Assembly (NCBI RefSeq): GCF_002291445.1
Contig: NZ_CP014137.1
Span: 1,302,001 to 1,366,000, forward strand
Source of the DNA: Brenneria goodwinii
GTDB taxonomy: Bacteria > Pseudomonadota > Gammaproteobacteria > Enterobacterales > Enterobacteriaceae
Length of the DNA stretch: 64,000 nucleotides
Direction of reading: 5' to 3'
Shown here: positions 1-8,671 of the stretch, one piece after another
Position numbering within the stretch: position 1 is the stretch's first letter
Layout of the letters: each line of letters starts with the position of its first letter
Translations under genes and position numbers: made by a program
The notes under the pieces: generated by a model
Told to the model about the DNA's origin: nothing
The model's database searches: none
What the model saw: only the letters and a program-made list of their open reading frames with translations

Positions 1-951
1 CCAACAGGCGGAACGGTGTCCATCGCCGCAGTCAAACAGCGGCGGCCGTTCGTCCCGGCAGCGCGGCGTCGCCAGCGGACAGCGTTCGACGAAACGGCAG
101 CCGGCAATAAACTGCTGCGCCATCGGCACGCTGCCCTCGATCGTGGCCAGCAGCGCTTTCGGCTCGTCATCGAGTCGCGGGACGCTGGCCAACAGCAGGG
201 CGGTATAGGGATGCGCCGGCGCACGGAACAGCGTGTGCACCGGCGCAATTTCGGCGATACGGCCGGCATACATCACCGCGACATGGTCCGCCATGTCGGC
301 CACCACGCCCATATCATGGGTGATCAGCACGATCGCGGTGCCTCGTTCGGCCGCCAGCCGCTTCATCAAATCCAGGATCTGCGCCTGGATGGTGACGTCC
401 AGGGCGGTGGTGGGCTCATCGGCCACCAGCACCTTGGGGTCGCAGATCAGCGCGATGGAGATCATGATGCGCTGGCACATACCGCCGGACAGTTCAAACG
501 GGTATTGATGAAGGCGGCGATCGGGATCGGCGATACCGACGGCCTCCAACATCTGTCGCGCCCGGGCCAGCGCCGCCTGCCGGGATACGCCATGATGGAT
601 ACGGTAGGCGTCGGCGATCTGCGCGTCCACCGTGGTCAGCGGATCCAGACAGGCGCTGGGCTCCTGGAAGATAATGGAAATATCCTTACCGCGCGCCTGA
701 CGTAGTTGGCGTTCGGACAGTGCGGCCAGATCGGTCTGCGCCAGCATGATGCGGCCGGCTGTGCGGCGCGCCGCCGGCGGCAACAGGCCGAGCATGGCGT
801 AGGCGGTCAGGGATTTGCCGCAGCCCGATTCCCCCACCAGCGCCATGACCTGACCGGGAGCGACGTCAAACGATACATCGTCCAGCACCGCCGCGCCGTC
901 GATATCAATCGACAGATTTTCCACGCTCAGCAGCCGCTCGCTTGCCTTCAT
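1..951 (-). CDS. Peptide/nickel-type ABC transporter ATP-binding protein (DppD/OppD-like), 3' end cut by window edge
   Basis: This ATPase should power import of an oligopeptide-like solute through the DppB/DppC-like permeases encoded upstream. The first 317 residues are in the window. They show Walker A (GESGCGKS), the ABC signature as LSGGMCQR (the family usually has LSGGMRQR), Walker B (VADEPTTALD) and the switch histidine in LITHDM. The Cys-rich C-terminal oligopeptide/dipeptide extension has begun when the window ends. The start codon overlaps the stop of the SDR gene (ATGA), so translation is probably coupled. The gene is last in the visible part of a leftward operon. An OppF/DppF-type partner may follow outside the window. 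The family is clear but the substrate is unknown. Confidence 0.9.
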   Translation of the reverse strand, partial: MKASERLLSVENLSIDIDGAAVLDDVSFDVAPGQVMALVGESGCGKSLTAYAMLGLLPPAARRTAGRIMLAQTDLAALSERQLRQARGKDISIIFQEPSACLDPLTTVDAQIADAYRIHHGVSRQAALARARQMLEAVGIADPDRRLHQYPFELSGGMCQRIMISIALICDPKVLVADEPTTALDVTIQAQILDLMKRLAAERGTAIVLITHDMGVVADMADHVAVMYAGRIAEIAPVHTLFRAPAHPYTALLLASVPRLDDEPKALLATIEGSVPMAQQFIAGCRFVERCPLATPRCRDERPPLFDCGDGHRSACW

Positions 952-1733
952 TGGCGTTCCTCAGCCGCCGGCGAGGGGCGCTGATATGTGCCGATGGAGT
1001 TGCCGCCGTCCACGCTCAGCACCGCCCCGGTGATAAAGCTGGCGCGGGCGGAGCACAGATAACCAATGGCCGCCGGCGCGTCTTCCGGTCCGCTGGCGCG
1101 GCCCAGCGGGATGCGCGCCAACATATTCTTGATATAGTCACCGGACAGCAGGCTGACCTCGCTGCCCGGCGCAAAACCCGGCTCGACCACATTGACACGG
1201 ATGCCGTATTCGGCCAGTTCCAGCGCAAAACCTTTGGATAACCGTTCCAGCGCGCTTTTCGAGGTACAGTAGGGCACCGAATTCTGGTTCATCTTGCGCG
1301 CCGCGCCGGAAGAGATGTTGACGATACAGCCTTGCTTCCCGACGCCGATCATCAACTGCGCCATTTCCCGCATCAGCACGAACGGCGCGCGCAGATTTAC
1401 GTCGAATACGCGGTCCCAGTCGGCCAGATCCATCTCCAGCAGACCAAAGCGGGTATAAATACCGGCGTTATTGATCAGAATATCGGGCGCGCCCCACGCC
1501 TGCCGCACATGGGCCGCCAGATCCAGCAGCGAGCCGTTATCGGTCAGTTCGGTGGTATGCAACAAGGTGGTCGCCGCATCCAGACCCAGTTGCTCCACCG
1601 TAGCCTGCAGCGCCTCGGCGCGGTTATCGCTCAGGCACAGCTGCGCCCCTTCGCGGGCAAACCAGGCGGCTATCCAGCGTCCGAAAATACCGGCGGCGCC
1701 GGTGATCACGACTTTTTTGTTTGCAAATTCCAT
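948..1733 (-). CDS. Short-chain dehydrogenase/reductase (SDR)
   Basis: A classical SDR of 261 residues that should oxidise or reduce a hydroxyl or keto group with NAD(P). The N-terminal nucleotide-binding motif reads TGAAGIFGR, the NNAG motif is present, and the catalytic Tyr and Lys are in YCTSK following a serine in ISSGAA. The C-terminal VDGG segment is typical of the FabG-like group. It lies between a permease gene (8 bp upstream) and the ATPase gene (4 bp overlap), so it is cotranscribed with the peptide-type transporter and probably acts on the imported solute or a product of it. The substrate cannot be told from sequence. Confidence 0.85.
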   Translation of the reverse strand: MEFANKKVVITGAAGIFGRWIAAWFAREGAQLCLSDNRAEALQATVEQLGLDAATTLLHTTELTDNGSLLDLAAHVRQAWGAPDILINNAGIYTRFGLLEMDLADWDRVFDVNLRAPFVLMREMAQLMIGVGKQGCIVNISSGAARKMNQNSVPYCTSKSALERLSKGFALELAEYGIRVNVVEPGFAPGSEVSLLSGDYIKNMLARIPLGRASGPEDAPAAIGYLCSARASFITGAVLSVDGGNSIGTYQRPSPAAEERQ

Positions 1734-1741
1734 AGTATCCC

Positions 1742-2620
1742 TCAGCGAATACGGGAGCGGGGATCGAGCCGATCGCGCAGCCAGTCGCCCAGCACGTTAA
1801 CGGAAAAAACCAGCAGGAACAGACAGGCGCCCGGAAAGGCGACAATCCACCAGGCGCGTTCGATATACTGCCGGCCGACGCTCATAATCGAACCCCAACT
1901 GGAGGCCGGCGGCTGAATACCCAGCCCGAGAAACGACAACCCGGCCTCCATCAGGATCATCAGGCCAAACTCGGCGGTGGCGACAATCAGCAACGGACCG
2001 GCGATATTCGGCAAAACATGACGTAGCAGAATGCGCGCCGCCCCGGCGCCGGCCAGCTCGGATGCCTTGATAAACGGCAGGTTGGCGACTTGCAGCGTTT
2101 GGGCATAGGCTACACGCGTGTAGCGCGGCCAGCGGGTTAACGCCAGCACCAGCACCAGTTTGAGAAAGCCCGGCCCCAGCACCGCCACCGTTAGCACCGC
2201 CAGCAGGATCGCCGGAATCGACATCATAATATCCACCAGCCGCATGATCAGGGCTTCGACGGCGCCGCGAAACCAGCCGGCAATCATACCCAGCGTCACC
2301 CCGACCAGGGTTGAGACCACCACCGACAGTACCGCTACGCTCAGCGAGACGCTGGCGCCGTATAAGGTGCGCGACAACAGATCGCGGCCCAGATCGTCGG
2401 TGCCGAGCCAGAAAGTGATCCCCCTGGCCTCGAAGCCCGGCGGCCTCAGCCGCGCCAGCAGGTTTTGCCGCGCCGGATCCATCGGCGCGATCCAGGGGGC
2501 GAATATCGCCAGCAGTACGATTACCGCCAGAATCAGCGCGACAATCAGCACCGAAAGCGGCACCTTTCTCTTGCTCCTTGCGACCGCCGGATGGACGAAT
2601 TGCATATTGCGGCTCCTCAA
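1742..2620 (-). CDS. DppC-like ABC transporter permease
   Basis: Inner-membrane permease of 292 residues of the oligopeptide/nickel class. It has an N-terminal cytoplasmic stretch, a first membrane segment near residues 22-45, a periplasmic portion typical of DppC/OppC, and a five-helix BPD_transp_1 core. The EAA coupling loop appears as ASELAGAGAARILLRHVLPN. The start overlaps the stop of the DppB-like gene (ATGA), which supports this start over an internal ATG five codons later. It should pair with the DppB-like protein and the ATPase at the window edge. Confidence 0.9.
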   Translation of the reverse strand: MRSRNMQFVHPAVARSKRKVPLSVLIVALILAVIVLLAIFAPWIAPMDPARQNLLARLRPPGFEARGITFWLGTDDLGRDLLSRTLYGASVSLSVAVLSVVVSTLVGVTLGMIAGWFRGAVEALIMRLVDIMMSIPAILLAVLTVAVLGPGFLKLVLVLALTRWPRYTRVAYAQTLQVANLPFIKASELAGAGAARILLRHVLPNIAGPLLIVATAEFGLMILMEAGLSFLGLGIQPPASSWGSIMSVGRQYIERAWWIVAFPGACLFLLVFSVNVLGDWLRDRLDPRSRIR

Positions 2621-3537
2621 CGCGCCAGACGGATACGCGGATCGACCAACGCGTACACCAGGTCGGCGAGAATGCTGGTCATAACATAGACAAAGGAAAT
2701 CAGCAGCACAATCACCTGTACCACCAGGAAATCCCGCGACTGAATGGACTGGATCGCCAACTGGCCGATGCCCGGCCAGGCGAACACCGTTTCGATAATC
2801 ACCGCTCCGGCCAACAGGTTGCCAATCTCCAGCGCGGCGATGGTAATCACCGGGATGGCCGCGTTGCGCAGCACGTGGCGGCGGACGATAGCGCTGCGGG
2901 ACATTCCCCGGGCCAGCGCCGCCCTGACGTACTCTTTGCCCAGTTCATCAAGCACCGAGATGCGCGTCATGCGGGCGAACGTTGACATGGAAATTGCACC
3001 GAGGGCGATAGAGGGCATGATCAGCGCGGACAGCTCCTGCGATCCCGACGTCGGCAGCCAGCGCAGGGTGACGGCAAAGATAAAAATCAGCAAAATGCCC
3101 GATAAAAAGGTGGGCACGCTTTGGCCGGTGACCACGATGGCGGTCAACAACCGTTCCAGCCAGCCGCCGCGCCGCGTCGCCATCAGGATGCCGATCGGAA
3201 TACCGGCGCCGATAGCCACCAGCAGCGCGCCGGCCGCCAGCATCAAGGTATAAGGTAGTCTGGAGGCGACGATCTCCAGCGCCGGAACCCGTTGCACCAC
3301 GGAAATGCCGAAATCCAGATGAAGCAGATCGTGCAGATAGGCCAGATACTGCACCCCCAGCGGCCGGTCGAAACCCAACTGCCGGCGCAGGGCGTTGATC
3401 ATCTCGGCGGAGGCATCCTGCGGCACCAGCAGCAGGGTGGGATCCCCCGACAGGTGCATAATCATAAATACGATGGTCAGCACCCCGAGAATGGCGATAG
3501 CGGCATGCAACAGCCGTCCGGCTATATATCTCAACAC
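2617..3537 (-). CDS. DppB-like ABC transporter permease
   Basis: Inner-membrane permease of 306 residues of the DppB/OppB type. The N-terminus (MLRYIAGRLLHAAIAILGVL) is the usual first membrane helix of this family, and the EAA-type loop is seen around VRAALARGMSRSAIVRRHVL. Its stop overlaps the DppC-like start by 4 bp and its start follows the binding-protein stop by 15 bp. The two permeases together should form the pore for the solute delivered by the SBP_bac_5-type binding protein. Family assignment is firm; no substrate is implied. Confidence 0.9.
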   Translation of the reverse strand: MLRYIAGRLLHAAIAILGVLTIVFMIMHLSGDPTLLLVPQDASAEMINALRRQLGFDRPLGVQYLAYLHDLLHLDFGISVVQRVPALEIVASRLPYTLMLAAGALLVAIGAGIPIGILMATRRGGWLERLLTAIVVTGQSVPTFLSGILLIFIFAVTLRWLPTSGSQELSALIMPSIALGAISMSTFARMTRISVLDELGKEYVRAALARGMSRSAIVRRHVLRNAAIPVITIAALEIGNLLAGAVIIETVFAWPGIGQLAIQSIQSRDFLVVQVIVLLISFVYVMTSILADLVYALVDPRIRLAR

Positions 3538-3552
3538 ATCGCGCCCCTCTGG

Positions 3553-5055
3553 CTACGGCTTCGGCTTCCAGCTCATATCCATCACGAACATCGCTTCGTT
3601 GGCGCTCGGCTGCCACTCCAGGTGCTTGCTGGCGCCGTATATGGCATAGGCCTGATACAGCCCGATGCCGGGCACCTCGTCACGCAGGATTTGATAGGCC
3701 TGGCGATATTTTTCCAGCCGCTGCTGGCTGTCGAGGATCGAGCGCGCGCTGTCCACCAGGGCGTCAAAGTCGGCATTGTGGTACTTGGCCCATAGGCTGC
3801 CGCTGCGGAACAGCGGGAAAATCACGCCGTCCGCATCCTGGCAGGCGCAGGACCAGGCGCCAAGAGCCAGACCGCCGGCATTGGCGGCGTCACCCTGACG
3901 CCGTTTCAGGAAGGTCGGCTGATCGCTGGACTGAATTTCCACCTTCAGGCCGACATCGTTAATCATCTGCTGAATGGCCTCGACCATGGCGCGGCTGTAA
4001 ACCGGCGAGGTCAGGAAGGTGATGGTCGCCCCTTCGGCGCCAGCGGCCTTGACCCGTTCGCGCGCCTTATCCGGATCGTACGGATAGCCCTGCACCTGGT
4101 CGGTATAGCCAAACACCGGCGGCGCGCCGAGCACGTTGACCGGCGCGGCATAGCCTTCCAGCAGCGCGTCGATCAGCGCCTGGCGATCGATGGCATAGGC
4201 GATGGCCTGACGGACGCGAACATCGCTGGTCGGCCCCGCCTGGGCATTGATAAACAGATAGCCGATGCGCTCGGTGGGCGCCGACAGCACCTGCGTATCG
4301 GGGTTATTTTGCACGGCGGCGGTCTGATCCGGCGGCAGATCGCGGATCAAATCCGCTTTGCCGGTCTGTAGATCGGCAATCCGGGTAGCCACATCGGGCA
4401 CCGCGCGGAATACCACCCGCGGAAAGGGCGGCGTAGCCCGCCAGTAGCGCTCGTTCGCCTGTAATTCTATCTGCACGCCCTTTTGCCAGTTAAGCAGCCG
4501 GTAGGGGCCGCTGCCCATGGGGCGCTGATTGAATTGCTGGTCGCCAACCTTTTCCACATAGGCCTGCGGGACGATGGAGAGCTTGACCAGTTGCGCCAGC
4601 AGCGCCGGGTAAGGGGATTTGGTGGTTATGCGTACCTGGTTGGGGCCGGTGACTTCCGCGCTATTAATCTGATCAAACTGGGATAACTGGGGGCTTTTCA
4701 GTTCAGGATTGATGATGCGCTTGATGCTGTAGACCACATCGGCGGCGCTGAGTTTGCTGCCGTCCTGAAAGCTGACATCCTCGCGGATCTGGAAGTCGAT
4801 GGTGGTATCGTTGATATAGGTCCAGGAGGTCGCGATTTGCGGCGCGATTTTGCCGGCGGCATCGCGGGTCAGCAAATTATCGAATATATTGCGATAGACG
4901 CTATAGCTGTCGGTATTCCATTGCAGGTGCGGATCGAGCGTCGCCGCATCGCCCGGCAAATCGATGGTCAGGGTTTCTTTTACCGGCTGGGCGACCGCCA
5001 GTGAGGCCGTCAGCATCAGGGCGGCGGCAGCGACCCATCTCAATTTTATAGACAT
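3553..5055 (-). CDS. Extracellular solute-binding protein, family 5 (DppA/OppA-like)
   Basis: Periplasmic solute receptor of 500 residues. The chosen ATG gives a clear signal peptide (MSIKLRWVAAAALMLTASLA, cleavage after AVAQ or nearby) and is preceded by a GAAGAGAG ribosome site; the open frame continues upstream but that part is not needed. Mature-protein features of SBP_bac_5 include the FQDGSKLSAADVVYSIKR segment and the GSGPYRL motif. The family binds peptides, nickel-metallophores, opines or glutathione. The deacetylase 59 bp upstream suggests an acylated or amide-containing ligand, but this is inference. Confidence 0.9.
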   Translation of the reverse strand: MSIKLRWVAAAALMLTASLAVAQPVKETLTIDLPGDAATLDPHLQWNTDSYSVYRNIFDNLLTRDAAGKIAPQIATSWTYINDTTIDFQIREDVSFQDGSKLSAADVVYSIKRIINPELKSPQLSQFDQINSAEVTGPNQVRITTKSPYPALLAQLVKLSIVPQAYVEKVGDQQFNQRPMGSGPYRLLNWQKGVQIELQANERYWRATPPFPRVVFRAVPDVATRIADLQTGKADLIRDLPPDQTAAVQNNPDTQVLSAPTERIGYLFINAQAGPTSDVRVRQAIAYAIDRQALIDALLEGYAAPVNVLGAPPVFGYTDQVQGYPYDPDKARERVKAAGAEGATITFLTSPVYSRAMVEAIQQMINDVGLKVEIQSSDQPTFLKRRQGDAANAGGLALGAWSCACQDADGVIFPLFRSGSLWAKYHNADFDALVDSARSILDSQQRLEKYRQAYQILRDEVPGIGLYQAYAIYGASKHLEWQPSANEAMFVMDMSWKPKP

Positions 5056-5114
5056 GTTCGTCACTCTCTTCAGACCAGAAAACAGGAGTATTTCCCGCCG
5101 GCGCCGCTGATGGG

Positions 5115-6047
5115 CTATCGCGGGGTATTGCGCTCCAGACCGGCGCTGGCGGCGCAGAATGCCGCCAGATCCGCGTGGGTGGTAAACCAGACATCGCCTT
5201 TGGACTGCGCCAGACGGATGACCTCTTCCAGCAGGAACAGCCGCGAACGATGTCCTGAATGGTGGGGGTGGAGGGTCAACTGAAACAGGCCGCCTTCCTG
5301 GTAGGCCATTTCCAGTTCTCGCTGCAAAATGCCCAATACCATCAGCGGATCGCCATAGGGACGGGCGGCGCTCATCCGATCCATGGCAAAGTAGGGAGCG
5401 TCGTCGCGGATCCACTCCACCGGGATTTCGACGATGCCGGTCGGCTGGCCGTCTTCCAGGAGTTCATAGGGTTCGTCGTCGGCCATTAGCGAAGAGTCGT
5501 AGAGCAACGCCATTTCGCGGGCGATACCAAGCGTGGCGGGGCTGAAATCCCATGAGGCTGTGCGCATGCCCACCGGCCGGGCGCCCGACAACCGTTCCAG
5601 CACATCGGCGGCGCGCAGGGTCAGATCGCGTTCGGTGTCGGCGTCAAGAGCGGAGTTAAACTCATGGATCCAGCCGTGTATGCCGATTTCATGGCCCGCC
5701 GCGGCCACATTGCGCACTTCTTCGGCGTTGATCATCGCCGATACCGCCGGTACAAAAAACGAAGCCGGCACGCCATATTTTTCCAGCAGACGCAGGATGC
5801 GCGGCATGCCGGCACGTGCGCCGTACTGACCCTGGCTCAGGCGTCCCGCCGACCGTCCGCCGTTACGTAATTCAAATGTCTCATGATCGGCATCGAAAGA
5901 GAGGGCGACGGCCATACGCGCGCCGTCTTTCCACGCTTGCGGTTTCAGCGACCGGCCGGCGCGGACGCGCTCCACCTGGCGCCGCCAGAGTTCGTCCGGC
6001 CACAGCCAAGGCGCATCGGCAGAGTACGGCCCTTCCAGCTCAAACAT
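5115..6047 (-). CDS. Polysaccharide deacetylase (NodB-homology, carbohydrate esterase 4-like)
   Basis: Cytoplasmic hydrolase of 310 residues with no signal peptide. NodB-domain motifs are visible: the Asp pair in SFDADHET, the metal-binding His pair in HGWIHEF, the RTASWDFSP motif and the late LHPHHSG histidine motif. Intracellular members of this group hydrolyse C-N bonds in small molecules (PuuE-like allantoinase, peptidoglycan-derived or formamide substrates) more often than polymers. It is the first gene of the leftward transporter operon, so its substrate is probably the imported compound. A promoter should lie in 6048-6267. Confidence 0.85.
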   Translation of the reverse strand: MFELEGPYSADAPWLWPDELWRRQVERVRAGRSLKPQAWKDGARMAVALSFDADHETFELRNGGRSAGRLSQGQYGARAGMPRILRLLEKYGVPASFFVPAVSAMINAEEVRNVAAAGHEIGIHGWIHEFNSALDADTERDLTLRAADVLERLSGARPVGMRTASWDFSPATLGIAREMALLYDSSLMADDEPYELLEDGQPTGIVEIPVEWIRDDAPYFAMDRMSAARPYGDPLMVLGILQRELEMAYQEGGLFQLTLHPHHSGHRSRLFLLEEVIRLAQSKGDVWFTTHADLAAFCAASAGLERNTPR

Positions 6048-6267
6048 ATTATGTTGCCTTATTGTTGTCCGCCCTTTAAAAACTTGAGTAATAGTGCCGG
6101 ATAATCAAGCGCAAAAAGAATAACGATGTCGATTCATATAACCACATAGTTTAATTGGCGGTCAAGTATTGACCATTGAATGCATAGGGGATACTTGCGA
6201 ACTTATCGTACGCTGTCGTTGGGTCAGCGGAACAGGCGCTTGGGACGAGAAGGGGAAGCCGGACGAA

Positions 6268-6945
6268 TCAGGCCCGGCGTCGGCGCAACAGGGTGAGGAT
6301 TTGTCGCAGCGCTTCACGCAGCGAGATGGTGCGGAAAATATCACGCATCATGGCGGCATCGGCGCGCAGACCGGGCAGCCAGCCCATCTTGGCGGCTTTG
6401 TAAGGACTGATGACGCGGGACCATTTTACGACCCGGATGCGTACATGCTGCGCGATCCAGATCTGATTGAGCCATACCTCCAGCCCGAAATGCGGCAGCG
6501 AACGTAATTCATCCAGACGTGCGGCAACCATGGCGCGGGCGAATACGCGTTCTCCGGAAATATAGTCAAGGCCGATGATGCGCCAGGGCAGGGGGCTGTT
6601 ATGCCGCAGACTGATCGTGACGTCGGCCTGCTGTTGCCGTACCGGCTGTACGAGAGAGGTGATGTCGTCGGCCGTCAGTCCGACCAGGTCAGCATCAAGC
6701 AGCAACAAATGGCTGCCGGTGGCGGCGGCAATGCCTTCCGCCACGGCCCGGCTCTTGCCCCGGTTTTCCGGCAGTCTGATGACCGTTACTCCCTGGCGCT
6801 GCGCCAGTTCGGCCGTGCCATCGGAGGAGTGATCATCCACGACGATGATTTCGGACAGCAATGGATGGCGGCTCACCGCGTCAAGCACGTTGCCGATCCG
6901 CAGCGCTTCGTTGTAGGCCGGAATGATGCAGCTTACGGAGATCAT
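6268..6945 (-). CDS. Family 2 glycosyltransferase
   Basis: Cytoplasmic GT-A glycosyltransferase of 225 residues. The N-terminus has the GT2 hallmark CIIPAYNEA and then VVDDHSSDGT for nucleotide-sugar binding; LLLDADLVG holds the DxD-like metal motif. The start at 6945 is chosen because its ATG overlaps the DedA stop (ATGA), the same 4 bp coupling as the other junctions of this operon; an upstream ATG at 6963 would lengthen the protein by six residues. It has no membrane segments, so it probably acts on a lipid carrier or glycolipid at the inner face of the membrane. Acceptor and sugar are unknown. Confidence 0.85.
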   Translation of the reverse strand: MISVSCIIPAYNEALRIGNVLDAVSRHPLLSEIIVVDDHSSDGTAELAQRQGVTVIRLPENRGKSRAVAEGIAAATGSHLLLLDADLVGLTADDITSLVQPVRQQQADVTISLRHNSPLPWRIIGLDYISGERVFARAMVAARLDELRSLPHFGLEVWLNQIWIAQHVRIRVVKWSRVISPYKAAKMGWLPGLRADAAMMRDIFRTISLREALRQILTLLRRRRA

Positions 6946-7529
6946 TTTTCCGGTCTCAACCACATCACGCCGACGACCACCACCAGAATCAGCAGAGCCA
7001 GAGAGACATACACCATCCAGTGGTCAACCTGCTCGATGGCATGGCCGAACGTCCAGCCCACGGCGATAAAAAATAGGCTCTTGGGGATGGTGGCCAGGGT
7101 GTTATAGAACAAAAAACTGCCAAAATTCATGCGCGCCATGCCGGCCGCCGCCAGGACAACCGCGCCAGCCGAATGGGTCATCTTACCGAACACCAGTATC
7201 CTGCCCCCCCGGTTGTCGAAACTGCTGACCATCTTCTCCAATCTGGCGCGGCTTAGTCCCAGGCGGGCCAGCCATTTGGGCGGCTGGCCTTCAGGATTTA
7301 TCACCCAGCGGCCCAGGGCGTAAAATCCCGTGTCGCCGACCAGATCGCCGAGGATGACGATGACGCACACCGCGCTCAGACTAAAGTAGTCGAGACGGGC
7401 CATGTAGGCGGCAATCACGGTGACGATGGGCCCCTCGATGACCGCCAGTGGCGTGAGCAACATCAGCCCATGCGCTCTGATGAGCGTCTCTATGGTTTGC
7501 AGATCGAACATGCCAATTTCTCTTTTCAC
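6942..7529 (-). CDS. DedA family inner-membrane protein
   Basis: Polytopic membrane protein of 195 residues. Family features are the EGPIVTVIAAYMA segment, the reentrant portion GDLVGDTGFYALGRW and the later GKMTHSAGAVVLAAAGMARM. DedA proteins flip polyprenyl phosphates or phospholipids (established for UptA and PetA-type members). The GTG start at 7529 overlaps the stop of the upstream gene as GTGA; an ATG at 7511 with an AAGAG ribosome site is an equally good start and would give 189 residues. Its place between two glycosyltransferase genes suggests it moves a lipid carrier or glycolipid in the same pathway. Confidence 0.85.
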   Translation of the reverse strand: MKREIGMFDLQTIETLIRAHGLMLLTPLAVIEGPIVTVIAAYMARLDYFSLSAVCVIVILGDLVGDTGFYALGRWVINPEGQPPKWLARLGLSRARLEKMVSSFDNRGGRILVFGKMTHSAGAVVLAAAGMARMNFGSFLFYNTLATIPKSLFFIAVGWTFGHAIEQVDHWMVYVSLALLILVVVVGVMWLRPEK

Positions 7530-8671
7530 TTCCCGGGTTGCCGATTGCCCGAGGGCGATGGCTTCGCATCCAGTGTATTGCCGCGCCAGACGAAGCTACG
7601 CCCGGTCCAGCACCATAACCACAGTGCGGGGAACAGGATATCGCGGATCACCATCGCCAGTATGTCTTGCGGGCGGTGAGGCCAGTCGACCGCTTTTGCC
7701 AGTCCCCATTCCGCAGCATACCACATCACCATCAGCATCGGCGGTATCGCCCAGGGGAAAACGCCTGTCGCCGCCAGATAGACCGCCGCCGCCAGCGGCG
7801 GCAGCGATCCCAATAATATCTCAGGGATAAACAGCCACAGAAAACCAAAACGCCGGATACGCGCCCAACGCAACTGGCGGCTCCACACCGCGCTCAGGCT
7901 GCGGCGGCCAATCGGCAGCGGAAAGGGGCGCGGGGGCAGACGCACCTTCAACCCGGCGTTACGCACCAGTTTGGTTGACGCGACGTCCTCCGCCAGTTCG
8001 GCGCCAAGCGCGGCCAGACCGCCGCCGTTTTCCAGTACGTCGCGGCGCCAGAAGAGCGTTTTCCCCTGGGCAAAGCCCATACCCGCGAAATCGGACAGAA
8101 ATTGCCAGCGAGCCTGATGGGTATTAAACATCGCCGCTTCCACCGCCCCCCATAGATTCTGCGGGCGTATCCCGACGGCGGGCGAACTGACCAGCCCGGT
8201 CTGGTCGTCAAAGGTATCCATCAGCGAACGCAGATAATCAGCGGGCAGCAGCAGGTTGCTGTCGGCCATCACCACCCACTGCGCATGGGTAGCCTGCCAG
8301 GCTTTGTTAAGGTTGTTTATCTTGGGATTGCCGGAGATCCGGTCTTCGCCGATCAGCAGACGCGCAGGCTGCTGCGGATAAGAGGCGATGACCTTTTCCG
8401 CCAGCGGGATGACCGGATCATTCGCGGAAGCGACGCAGAACAGGATTTCATAGGCGGGATAGTCCTGCTGAAAGCTCGAACGCATCGTTTCTTCTTCGAA
8501 GCTATCCTGACCGCACAGGGGACGCGCCAGCGCGATAAAAGGATACGCCCCGCCGGCTTGTTTTTTATTCACCGGACGACGCAGACGCCACAGGGCAAGG
8601 GCGAGGGAGCCAAACTGAATTACGGTGAGCGCGCCGCAGATTACGACGGCGAAAATGGCGATTAAGGTCAT
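7526..8671 (-). CDS. Ceramide glucosyltransferase-like (GT21/HpnI-type) membrane glycosyltransferase
   Basis: Membrane-anchored glycosyltransferase of 381 residues. It has an N-terminal transmembrane helix (residues about 3-28) and hydrophobic C-terminal segments near residues 285-355. The GT21 signature set is present in order: GNPKINNL, the D2 motif in VMADSN, the acidic motif in ELAEDVAST and the (R/Q)xxRW motif as RQLRWARIRR. Family members add glucose or a related sugar to ceramide, diacylglycerol or hopanoid lipids. No hopanoid or sphingolipid gene is seen here, so a diacylglycerol or unknown lipid acceptor is most likely. It overlaps both neighbours by 4 bp. Confidence 0.85.
   Translation of the reverse strand: MTLIAIFAVVICGALTVIQFGSLALALWRLRRPVNKKQAGGAYPFIALARPLCGQDSFEEETMRSSFQQDYPAYEILFCVASANDPVIPLAEKVIASYPQQPARLLIGEDRISGNPKINNLNKAWQATHAQWVVMADSNLLLPADYLRSLMDTFDDQTGLVSSPAVGIRPQNLWGAVEAAMFNTHQARWQFLSDFAGMGFAQGKTLFWRRDVLENGGGLAALGAELAEDVASTKLVRNAGLKVRLPPRPFPLPIGRRSLSAVWSRQLRWARIRRFGFLWLFIPEILLGSLPPLAAAVYLAATGVFPWAIPPMLMVMWYAAEWGLAKAVDWPHRPQDILAMVIRDILFPALWLWCWTGRSFVWRGNTLDAKPSPSGNRQPGK

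Noticed and set aside
16..705. Long plus-strand open frames opposite the ABC ATPase
   Set aside because: The minus strand carries a complete ABC ATPase with all motifs in one frame; the plus-strand frames are compositional shadows in GC-rich coding DNA.
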